From NCBI GenBank assembly GCA_026985385.1, contig JALSQM010000030.1:1-16058 (forward strand): DNA of 16,058 nt. The letters run 5' to 3'. The position numbers and the translations under genes are program-made. Of the stretch, positions 1 through 5,803 are shown piece by piece (the first letter of the stretch is position 1; each line of letters opens with the position of its first letter). Under the pieces are notes generated by a model. The model ran no database searches. It was not told where the DNA came from and saw only the letters and a list, made by a program, of their open reading frames with translations. This DNA comes from Acidilobaceae archaeon (GTDB lineage Archaea > Thermoproteota > Thermoprotei_A > Sulfolobales > Acidilobaceae).

Positions 1-294
1 AAGCGCTGAAGCCCACCACCTAATCCTCGAGTAGAGATCGTTTATCAGGGCCTTCATCGGCGTTATATAGAGCAGGGCCACAGGCTCTACGCTCCCATCA
101 CCCATAAGGGAGAGTATTGGTAGCAGGGCAGCCTCGGTCTTACCCGCGCCTGTCGGAGCCATTATCAGGACGTTCGCGCCACTCAATATCGCTGGTATAG
201 CCCTACTTTGGGCTAGAGTCAGCCTCGTCCAACCCCTCCTAGAGACTAGCTCCCTCACCCTCGGCGAGAGCAGTTCGAGGCTACTCCTGGACAT
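1..294 (-). CDS. lhr: Lhr-type DEAD/DEAH-box helicase, N-terminal part (cut by window edge)
   Basis: The first 98 codons of a superfamily 2 ATP-dependent helicase read from the minus strand; the rest lies beyond base 1. After a short leader (MSRSSLELLSPRVRELV) comes a Q-motif-like segment (RRGWTRLTLAQSRAIPAIL). The Walker A/motif I APTGAGKTEAALLPIL follows at about residues 46-61, then motif Ia (LLYITPMKALINDLYSR). The KTEAA-LP form of motif I and the P-MKAL-ND form of motif Ia are typical of Lhr (large helicase-related) proteins, which unwind or anneal DNA in repair, rather than of RNA DEAD-box proteins. The ATG at 294 is preceded by a purine-rich GGGAGGAG about 4 nt upstream, which supports this start. 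It is divergent from the small zinc-finger gene at 417. Family level is confident; Lhr over another SF2 helicase is likely but rests on the N-terminus only. Confidence 0.85.
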   Translation of the reverse strand, partial: MSRSSLELLSPRVRELVSRRGWTRLTLAQSRAIPAILSGANVLIMAPTGAGKTEAALLPILSLMGDGSVEPVALLYITPMKALINDLYSRIRWWASAL

Positions 295-374
295 CTGCTC
301 CTCCCCTTCGCTGAATCACCCTCTTCTATCAGTGTACCCTCGACCGTAGACCCGGGAGAGGGTGAATGCAACGA

Positions 375-388
375 GTTAAAACCCTTAC
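375..388 (+). promoter_or_regulatory. TATA-like promoter element for the L24e-like gene
   Basis: The stretch GTTAAAACCCTTA ends about 30 nt before the GTG at 417, the usual spacing for an archaeal TATA box feeding a short leader. It lies in the 122-nt gap shared with the divergent helicase gene. Called by eye from composition and spacing only. Confidence 0.4.
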
Positions 389-416
389 GAGTCGATGAAC
401 GCCCGGTGGAGACTTA

Positions 417-659
417 GTGGCTAAAAGGTACTACACCTGCGTAGTCTGCGGCCGCAAATTCCCCGAGGGTCAAGGCATTATAATAGAGAAGGCTGGAGTG
501 GTACTCCACTTCCACAGCAGGAAGTGCGCAGCTAAATTCCTCAAGCTGCTAATAGAGAGGCTGGACGACAACACCGCGAGGAAGGTGCTTCGGGCTCTAG
601 TGAAGGAGCTTAGCGAGGCTAGGAGGGCTAGGGAGGAGCGCGTAAAGAAAACTATATAA
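417..659 (+). CDS. Small L24e-like (TRASH-type) zinc-finger protein
   Basis: An 80-residue basic protein with a treble-clef zinc knuckle at its N-terminus (Cys8-x2-Cys11, then HFHSRKC with His33 and Cys37) and a charged helical C-terminal half rich in Arg, Lys and Glu (residues 42-80). The knuckle resembles ribosomal protein L24e and TRASH domains, whose second half usually reads F-C-S-x-K-C. Here the third ligand would be His, giving a CCHC site. L24e is a small zinc protein of the large ribosomal subunit; TRASH proteins are usually metal sensors or nucleic-acid partners. The helical tail and the Cys-to-His change suggest a paralogue rather than the ribosomal protein itself. The start is GTG with GGTGGAG about 6 nt upstream and a TATA-like box at 375. 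Real gene with high confidence; exact role unknown. Confidence 0.8.
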   Translation: MAKRYYTCVVCGRKFPEGQGIIIEKAGVVLHFHSRKCAAKFLKLLIERLDDNTARKVLRALVKELSEARRAREERVKKTI

Positions 660-662
660 ACG

Positions 663-679
663 TAAAATTACTAATTTTA
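663..679. terminator. AT-only inverted repeat after the L24e-like gene
   Basis: A perfect 7-bp inverted repeat (TAAAATT, 3-nt loop ACT, AATTTTA) begins four bases after the stop codon at 659. The T-rich right arm could act as an archaeal intrinsic terminator. A protein-binding site is an alternative. It is too short and AT-rich to be sure. Confidence 0.35.
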
Positions 680-753
680 AGTTGTGCGTCGCAGCAAGGA
701 CCCTAGCATCAAAAACACGCACGGGATCCCGGCATAGTCCACATGTATTGCTA

Positions 754-763
754 AACTATATAT
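754..763 (+). promoter_or_regulatory. TATA box for the C11 peptidase gene
   Basis: AACTATATATCC lies about 42-50 nt before the ATG at 805. That predicts a transcript start near 785 and a leader of about 20 nt that contains the GGGTGGGAT ribosome binding site at 791-799. The spacing rules out translation from the longer in-frame GTG/TTG positions upstream. Confidence 0.55.
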
Positions 764-804
764 CCGCCCAACTACAAGATCCGGGCTGTAGGGTGGGATC
801 GAAC

Positions 805-3147
805 ATGCGGTCAAGCGCCGCGGCGGCTCTAGTGCTAGCGCTTGTGCTCACACTCCTACTCCCGCTAGCGGCGCCCCTAGTCCAAGGCGCTGCCCAGGGA
901 GAAGCGAAGCATCACTATAAGTGGACGATAATGGTCTACATGGACGCCGATAACAACCTGGAGGACGCTGGAATAAGCGACTTCAACGAGATGGAGGTGG
1001 CTGGTTCCACCAGCGACGTTGCAATACTAGTCCTGATGGATCGCATTCCAGGATATGACTCCTCTAACGGCAACTGGACTGACGCGCGCATATACCTAGT
1101 CCTACACGATACCGATAACAAGACTATACACTCGAAACTCTTGAAGGATTTGGGGGAGGTCGATATGGGTGATCCCTCCACGGTGCTCTACTTCGTGAAC
1201 TATACAGTGCACAACTTCCCAGCCGATCATTACATGCTCGTATTCTGGGATCACGGAAACGGGTGGAAGAGATCCCAGGGCAGCGCGCCTGTCAAGGGGT
1301 GCTGCTGGGATTATTCGAGCAACTATGACTACATCACTGAGGGGGAGCTGAGGTGGCTCATGCATAAGCTAGCTTCGATGGGCATCCACTTGGACATCGT
1401 GGGCTTCGACGCCTGCCTCATGCAGATGACCGAAGTAGCGTACGACCTCATGGGAACTGCTGACATAGTGGTTGCCTCAGAGGAGTATGAGCCTTGGGAT
1501 GGGTGGTACTACTCGGGCTTCCTAGTGCCCCTAATACTGAACCCCGACATGACGCCCGCCGAGCTTGCAGCTAAGATAGTGGAATCATACAAGTACTACT
1601 ACACGGAGATTGAGCCCCTCGACTGGGTCACCCTCTCAGCCATAAACCTTACTAGCCTCTCGAATGCGATAAGCGACTTGGACAATATGGCTATGCTCCT
1701 AACCTACGATGTGTTCTTCTACCCGGAGAACGCTAGCGCCGTAGGTAAGGCGCGATCCCACGCCAAGAAGTTTGGGTCGGGTGACTACATAGACCTATAC
1801 GGCTTCGCAGAAGCCATAAACTCGACGCCAGGCTTCCCCTACGACCCGAGGCCCGCTGCGGCGAGGCTGCTCTCGGATCTAAACGCCTCCGTGATAGCTA
1901 ACTATGCGGGTCCCAGCGAGGCGGGTGCGCACGGCATCTCGATCTACTTCCCGCCCGACGTCGACTGGTACCTAGAGGAGAGGTACTGGTACTTCTATCA
2001 GGTAGCGCTCGCAAGCAACACGTGGTGGGGCTGGTTCCTCGACTACTACTTCTACACGATGAAGCCGACGGAGCACCTAAGGGTTAAAGTAGTGGTGCCC
2101 GCGGTGGCTACTCCAGGCTCTAATACGACGGTATACATACTCACATCCTACGGTAAGGCCGACATATACGTGGACCAGCTCCAGGTCTACCTCATGGCGC
2201 CCAACGGCTTCGAGGAGCCCGTAAAGGCCTTCGCGGTCACACCCGGAGTCTACGCGGCGACCATTCACTTACCAGCCAGTAACTCCTCAACCCCCTACCT
2301 AGTCAGGGCTAAGGCTGATTATTGGTTCCTCTCGGCCAGCGATGGAGCCGTAATATACGCTAGCAAAGAGCTTGGAGGGATCCCCGCCCTATCAGAGAAT
2401 CTCACCGCGCTCAAGGCGGTGATAGAGGAGTATGGAGGCTACATAGAGGCCATAAGGGGAGACGTAGCAGTCATAAAGACCCTCGTGGGCGATATAAACG
2501 TCAGCGTAAACAACCTACACCCAGCCCTCGAATCCGTTGAGAACGGCATTGCCACGCTGAACACGAGCCTGGGAGCACTCAGGGTAGACGTGCACAGCCT
2601 CTACCCCATGATTGAGACCATAAACGATGGCATCGCAATCATAAGGACTACGCTAGGCGACATACAGGCGAGCCTCTCAACACTTAAACCAGAGATAGAG
2701 GCCATAAGGGGAGACGTAGCCATAGTGAAGACCACGCTAGGCACCGTTAATGTAAGCCTCAGCCAGCTCAAACCCGTCATAGTAAGCATACAGGGAGACG
2801 TAGCAGTCATAAAGACTACGCTAGGCACCCTGAAGGGGACAATAGAGTCTATACAGGGAGACGTGGCGACAGTGAAAACTAGCCTAGGAACGCTCAAGGC
2901 CTCCCTCAGCGAGTCCATAGCGGCGCTGAAGAAGAGCCAGGAGGAGGGCTTCAAGGACGTAAAGAACACGGTGAAGAGCAGCTCCACCTCGATAGGGAAT
3001 AAGATATCAAAGCTTGAGGCCAACATCACAAGTCTCTCAGATAAAGTAGAGAACATATCAAGCACGCTAACGGCCACAGAGGCGATACTAATTGTGACAC
3101 TCATAGTAGCGGCTGCGGCTGCCTATGGATCATTCAGGAGAGGGTGA
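805..3147 (+). CDS. Secreted, membrane-anchored clostripain-family (C11) cysteine peptidase with coiled-coil stalk
   Basis: A 780-residue extracellular protease. Residues 1-29 are a signal peptide (MRSS, a long Ala/Leu core, then VQGAA). The clostripain domain follows: WTIMVYMDADNNLE at 40-53, catalytic His150 in VFWDHGNGW and catalytic Cys204 in GFDACLMQMTE, which is the C11 dyad. Clostripain-type enzymes usually cut after Arg or Lys. A beta-rich middle region (about 415-530) is followed by a stalk of six repeats (547-700; four of 28 and two of 21 residues) with the core I-x-x-I-x-GDVA-x-x-KT-x-LG, then a coiled coil. A single C-terminal membrane helix (about 757-776) with RRG inside the cell anchors it. 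The ATG at 805 has GGGTGGGAT just upstream and begins the signal peptide exactly; a 41-residue upstream extension does not look coding. Probably projects from the S-layer to digest peptides or mature surface proteins. Confidence 0.9.
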   Translation: MRSSAAAALVLALVLTLLLPLAAPLVQGAAQGEAKHHYKWTIMVYMDADNNLEDAGISDFNEMEVAGSTSDVAILVLMDRIPGYDSSNGNWTDARIYLVLHDTDNKTIHSKLLKDLGEVDMGDPSTVLYFVNYTVHNFPADHYMLVFWDHGNGWKRSQGSAPVKGCCWDYSSNYDYITEGELRWLMHKLASMGIHLDIVGFDACLMQMTEVAYDLMGTADIVVASEEYEPWDGWYYSGFLVPLILNPDMTPAELAAKIVESYKYYYTEIEPLDWVTLSAINLTSLSNAISDLDNMAMLLTYDVFFYPENASAVGKARSHAKKFGSGDYIDLYGFAEAINSTPGFPYDPRPAAARLLSDLNASVIANYAGPSEAGAHGISIYFPPDVDWYLEERYWYFYQVALASNTWWGWFLDYYFYTMKPTEHLRVKVVVPAVATPGSNTTVYILTSYGKADIYVDQLQVYLMAPNGFEEPVKAFAVTPGVYAATIHLPASNSSTPYLVRAKADYWFLSASDGAVIYASKELGGIPALSENLTALKAVIEEYGGYIEAIRGDVAVIKTLVGDINVSVNNLHPALESVENGIATLNTSLGALRVDVHSLYPMIETINDGIAIIRTTLGDIQASLSTLKPEIEAIRGDVAIVKTTLGTVNVSLSQLKPVIVSIQGDVAVIKTTLGTLKGTIESIQGDVATVKTSLGTLKASLSESIAALKKSQEEGFKDVKNTVKSSSTSIGNKISKLEANITSLSDKVENISSTLTATEAILIVTLIVAAAAAYGSFRRG
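2443..2904 (+). repeat. In-frame tandem repeats coding the protease stalk (4 x 84 nt, 2 x 63 nt)
   Basis: Six head-to-tail units begin at 2443, 2527, 2611, 2695, 2779 and 2842. Units 1-4 code 28 residues and units 5-6 code 21, so every boundary stays in heptad phase. Units 1 and 4 open with near-identical DNA (ATAGAGGCCATAAGGGGAGA), and units 5 and 6 share ATACAGGGAGACGT. Units 2 and 3 are more diverged. This suggests growth by duplication, with loss or gain of exactly one heptad. Confidence 0.85.
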
Positions 3148-3275
3148 ATGAACCCACCCAGGATTCACTAATACCACTTTAACTAACTCTTTCCAATTCT
3201 AATTAGGATCCCTTGACGCTTGATTTTTCACCTCCCGCAAACTTCCCAGAATCGGTTGGCCACGGTGATGGCGGG

Positions 3276-3998
3276 TTGAGGCTCCTACTATACGGGATCT
3301 TAGCTGCCGCCGCGGGGGCGCGCGAGATAGATGTTGACGCCAGTGGATGCGATAGCGTTAGATGCCTACTTGAGAGGGCTGCGAGGGTGAACAAGGGCCT
3401 AGCCAGGGCCTTGGAGATCCTAGAGTGGGACATCGTAGTGGTAGCCGATGGTAGGAGAATAGGCTTAGAGGATCGAATAGGGAATTGGGGGAAGATAGCC
3501 GTCCTACCCCCCGCGAGCGGGGGCTCGCCGGGGGGATCCCGCGTCTTTGGCGGGATCCTAAAGCCGGGTGATGAAGTAGATATAGATGAGATTATAGAGA
3601 AGCTTACTGGTCCCGGCGTCGGTGCTATAGCGGTCTTCGTGGGAGTCGTAAGGAGCCCCAACGAGGGCGAGGAGGTCGAGTTTCTAGAGTACGACTACGA
3701 CCCAGAGCTCACGGGCAAGTGGCTTACACGGATAGCCGAGGAGGAGGTAGAGAAGAGGGGCCTCTACGGCGCCGCTGCCTATCACTACGTTGGCAGGAGG
3801 TACCCACGCGAGAGAACCATGATAGTCGCTGTAGCTGGTGACCGCAGGGATAGGGTCTTCAAGGCCCTCGCAGAGCTTGTCGACAGGATAAAGCATGAAG
3901 CCCCCATATGGAAGTCCGAGAAGAGGGGGGGCAAACTATACTATTACGTTGGGAGTAAGGCCATAGACTTCGACGCGCTTAAGAGCCGCGACTCCTAA
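3276..3998 (+). CDS. moaDE: MoaD-MoaE fusion, molybdopterin synthase
   Basis: A single protein of about 240 residues joins both subunits of molybdopterin synthase, which adds two dithiolene sulfurs to cyclic pyranopterin monophosphate in molybdenum/tungsten cofactor synthesis. The N-terminal part is a ubiquitin-like MoaD (LRLLLYGILAAAAGAREIDV ... GKIAVLPPASGG) ending in the Gly-Gly that carries the thiocarboxylate. A Gly/Ser linker (SPGGSRVFGG) leads into MoaE (VGAIAVFVGVVRSPNEG; then KHEAPIWK, whose two lysines seven residues apart match the catalytic pair Lys119/Lys126 of E. coli MoaE). MoaX-type fusions are known in mycobacteria, where cleavage after Gly-Gly has been reported. The TTG at 3276 has GGTGATG 5 nt upstream and begins right at the first MoaD strand. 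A TTG at 3213 would add 21 non-family residues, but it sits better behind TATA-like sequence near 3179. The 3' end overlaps the minus-strand gene at 3979. Confidence 0.9.
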   Translation: MRLLLYGILAAAAGAREIDVDASGCDSVRCLLERAARVNKGLARALEILEWDIVVVADGRRIGLEDRIGNWGKIAVLPPASGGSPGGSRVFGGILKPGDEVDIDEIIEKLTGPGVGAIAVFVGVVRSPNEGEEVEFLEYDYDPELTGKWLTRIAEEEVEKRGLYGAAAYHYVGRRYPRERTMIVAVAGDRRDRVFKALAELVDRIKHEAPIWKSEKRGGKLYYYVGSKAIDFDALKSRDS

Positions 3999-4185
3999 GC
4001 TCTTGGATCAGTTCCATCAAACCGGTGGACTCGAGCATCGAGGCGGCCTTTGAGAGTGCCTCCTCCAGGGTGTCGGCTGCCACGTTTAACACTATCCTAG
4101 TACCCTTAACCCTTATGCGCCACCTGTGCTCGCCGAGGAGCGTGTAGTGCTCTATAACCTCAAGCCTCTCCTCCACAGCCGCCAC
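3979..4185 (-). CDS. Small protein of unknown function, partner of the winged-helix gene
   Basis: A 68-residue protein that I do not recognise. It reads as alternating strands followed by an amphipathic helix (ADTLEEALSKAASMLES) and ends in a charged helix (MELIQELRSRGS). Its GTG start lies inside the end of the upstream winged-helix gene (26-nt overlap), so the two are probably translated as one unit. Its last 20 nt overlap the end of moaDE on the other strand. Codon use (AGG, ATA, CTC) matches the neighbours. A function in the same complex or circuit as the winged-helix protein is inference from overlap alone. Confidence 0.6.
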   Translation of the reverse strand: MAAVEERLEVIEHYTLLGEHRWRIRVKGTRIVLNVAADTLEEALSKAASMLESTGLMELIQELRSRGS

Positions 4186-4393
4186 CCCGAGCTCTAAACC
4201 TCATAACTCTCCCCTCATAGTCAGGGATTTTATCGACGAGCCCCCTCCTAACGAGATCCGCTAACGCTCTGCGAAGCGGCCTTCTATCACCAGACCAACC
4301 CACGGCCTCGACTATCTCCTCCACTGTGAGAGGCCTGCTAGACCTGCACAGAATCCTGAGGAGCTCCTCCTCAAGAGCCTCCAGCGGGGGCAC
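4160..4393 (-). CDS. Small winged-helix DNA-binding protein
   Basis: A 77-residue protein with a compact winged-helix fold. Helix 1 is LEALEEELLRILCRS, helices 2 and 3 are TVEEIVEAVGW and RRPLRRALADLVRRGLV, and the wing strands are DKIPDYEGRVMRFRARGG. This matches archaeal MarR/ArsR-like or replication-related wHTH proteins in size and pattern. The tail (GGGCGGEA) is Gly-rich and disordered. The GTG start at 4393 has GGTGTAAGGAT before it, and the minus-strand sequence CTTAAAGTTTTTG at 4407-4419 is TATA-like at leaderless spacing. First gene of a two-gene unit with the overlapping 68-residue protein. Likely a transcription regulator, perhaps of its own operon; the target is unknown. Confidence 0.75.
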   Translation of the reverse strand: MPPLEALEEELLRILCRSSRPLTVEEIVEAVGWSGDRRPLRRALADLVRRGLVDKIPDYEGRVMRFRARGGGCGGEA

Positions 4394-4554
4394 ATCCTTA
4401 CACCATCAAAAACTTTAAGCATACCCGGCTTTAACCTCACGCCCAGGCCTCGGCTCATTGACAGCATAACATATTCCGTTTAGGAACGAATTCTCTCCAT
4501 AGACTACGTCATAGATGGTAAAAGATTTCAGCCTCGAGAGCCCCGCGGGATCTG

Positions 4555-5013
4555 GTGCGGGGTTTGACCTATACCGGATTCTATAGGCGGGGAGGCTGGC
4601 CTCGGTTCCGCTTTGTTCGGATCCCACTGCCTGGAGCCGTCTCCGGGGCTTTCGATTCGACCGTGCCCTTGCTTGTGTGGCTGGCCGTCCACAATGTTCA
4701 CTTAGACAGCGTTAACGCTGAGGAGCCAGTCAGGGTTGACGTGAGAGCGCTTATAAGGGAATCCTCGGGGAGGTCTACTACCACTGTGGAGCTACAGAGG
4801 CCCTGCGTGTTTTCCGTTACATCAAAGTGCTCCGAAGTGTTTGCTAACCCGCTTGTAGTGGAGGCCAGAGTCTTCTTGGAGCCTGGGAGATACATTTACA
4901 ACATAGAGTCCCTAGTCCTGCAGGGAACAGTGAAGGGGGAGGTATTCGCCTCCCTAGTGATGATACCTGCGACTAGGGAGACTATGAGTGGCTTCGAAGG
5001 GGGCCAGCGGTAG
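4555..5013 (+). CDS. Orphan protein of unknown function, beta-rich
   Basis: A 152-residue open frame that I do not recognise. It reads as a beta-rich soluble domain (PVRVDVRALI, STTTVEL, PLVVEARVFL, YIYNIESLVLQGTVKGEVFASLV) with two cysteines eight apart (84 and 92) that could form a disulfide. There is no signal peptide or membrane helix. From about residue 55 on, codon use matches the genome (AGG/AGA, ATA). The first 25 codons instead contain five CGG/CGC arginines and look less coding, so the true start may be a later GTG such as that at 4675. A TATA-like GGTAAAAGA about 40 nt before the GTG at 4555 supports the longer form. Could be a lineage-specific gene, a displaced domain or a decayed gene. 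Confidence 0.5.
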   Translation: MRGLTYTGFYRRGGWPRFRFVRIPLPGAVSGAFDSTVPLLVWLAVHNVHLDSVNAEEPVRVDVRALIRESSGRSTTTVELQRPCVFSVTSKCSEVFANPLVVEARVFLEPGRYIYNIESLVLQGTVKGEVFASLVMIPATRETMSGFEGGQR

Positions 5014-5061
5014 CGTTGAGCTAGTGTAGCGTAGCAATAGTTGGGGGCGCGCACGACGGAT

Positions 5062-5100
5062 CCCCGCCTCATCCGCCCCTCCTCGGGGGTGTGGGCGGGG
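5062..5100. terminator. GC-rich hairpin between the orphan gene and the GNAT gene
   Basis: CCCCGCC at 5062-5068 pairs with GGCGGGG at 5094-5100. An inner CCCC/GGGG stem with a short loop can form between them, giving a strong hairpin of about 39 nt. A TTTCTTAAAG stretch follows within 20 nt. It may end transcription of the upstream gene, or be part of a structured RNA leader. There is no T-run directly after the stem, so the terminator label is tentative. Confidence 0.35.
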
Positions 5101-5130
5101 CAGGGCCGTTTCTTAAAGTGTAGACTTGAC

Positions 5131-5138
5131 CTTATAAC
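5131..5138 (+). promoter_or_regulatory. TATA box for the GNAT acetyltransferase gene
   Basis: CTTATAAC at 5131-5138 predicts a transcript start near 5160, after the GTG at 5153 and before the GAGAGGTG at 5167-5174. This argues for the ATG at 5186 as the start. Confidence 0.5.
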
Positions 5139-5185
5139 CCCTACCGGTACGCGTGGCCACTCGAGTGAGAGGTGCCTCGGAGCGT

Positions 5186-5803
5186 ATGGAACGGGGTCTC
5201 GTGAGGGTACGTAGCAATAAGAGGCTCGCATCCGCTATAATATCCTCTGTTATGGGGGAATACCACGGCTACTATGCGGGTTGGGCGGCCCGGGAGTGCG
5301 GCGACGGTATAGTAGCGTTTGTCGATGGAAAACCCGCTGGGGCTGCTGTGTACTACGAGGCTAGGGGTTCTAGAGCCTCCATAGGCGTCGTGTACTACGT
5401 GGCCGTGCTCCCAGCCTATAGGGGCATGGGCCTGGGCAAGGTACTAGTCTTATCTGCCGAGGAGCTTATGCGTGATGTAGACGTCTACCTAGCCACCACA
5501 ACAGAGGATAACGTGGCATCACACAAGCTCTTCTCCTCACTAGGCTACCAGGTACTCTCCTGGGAGGCCCTCGAGCAAAGAGTGGGTCACAGGGTCGCTG
5601 AGGCCTTCTACCTGGCTTCATGCGCGTATGAGGACGAGGTAGCGATGTACAAAGGCTCTAGGCCGGGCTGGCTTGATAGGCTTAGAGGGGAGCCCCTCGA
5701 GAGGATGCACGACGTGTGGAATAGGGTGTGCCTGAGACCCTACCTGCTCAGGGCCAGGAAGAGGAGGACCCTACCAGTTATAGGTAGCGTGCTACCTCTT
5801 TAG
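5186..5803 (+). CDS. GNAT-family N-acetyltransferase
   Basis: A 205-residue acetyl-CoA-dependent acetyltransferase. The GNAT core spans about residues 5-135. The strand pair DGIVAFVDGKPAGAAVYYEA leads to motif A (VAVLPAYRGMGLGKVLV), whose R-G-M-G-L-G at 79-84 binds the CoA pyrophosphate. The late core segment EDNVASHKLFSSLGYQVLSW is the usual N-x-x-A-x-x-L-F-x-x-x-G-F/Y pattern. A C-terminal extension of about 60 residues ends in an Arg-rich stretch (LLRARKRRTLP), unlike the short RimI enzymes. The substrate cannot be read from sequence; protein N-termini, amines or antibiotic-like compounds are all possible. The ATG at 5186 has GAGAGGTG 11 nt upstream; a longer GTG start at 5153 is disfavoured by promoter position. 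The 3' end overlaps the RNA methyltransferase gene by 12 nt, tail to tail. Confidence 0.88.
   Translation: MERGLVRVRSNKRLASAIISSVMGEYHGYYAGWAARECGDGIVAFVDGKPAGAAVYYEARGSRASIGVVYYVAVLPAYRGMGLGKVLVLSAEELMRDVDVYLATTTEDNVASHKLFSSLGYQVLSWEALEQRVGHRVAEAFYLASCAYEDEVAMYKGSRPGWLDRLRGEPLERMHDVWNRVCLRPYLLRARKRRTLPVIGSVLPL

Noticed and set aside
236..256. tRNA-like T-loop (GTTCGAGGC)
   Set aside because: The flanking five bases do not pair, there is no anticodon or acceptor stem, and the bases code for the helicase.
682..804. 41-residue N-terminal extension of the C11 peptidase
   Set aside because: It lies before the TATA box and ribosome binding site that serve the ATG at 805, it would bury the signal peptide, and its sequence is not protein-like.
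2601..3104. Minus-strand frame of 167 residues inside the protease repeats
   Set aside because: It is a mirror of the repeat DNA; the Ser/Val/Met-rich product is what antisense of the repeats gives, and the plus frame is clearly coding.
3566..3600. C/D-box-like TGATGA
   Set aside because: No matching D box (CTGA) at a proper distance, and it lies inside the conserved MoaE reading frame.
3203..3661. Minus-strand frame of 152 residues over moaDE
   Set aside because: Ser/Pro-rich shadow of a well-identified gene.
4415..4627. Minus-strand frame of 70 residues between the winged-helix gene and the orphan gene
   Set aside because: It overlaps the likely promoter of both flanking genes, has no ribosome binding site and reads as an uneven mix of residues without a fold pattern.
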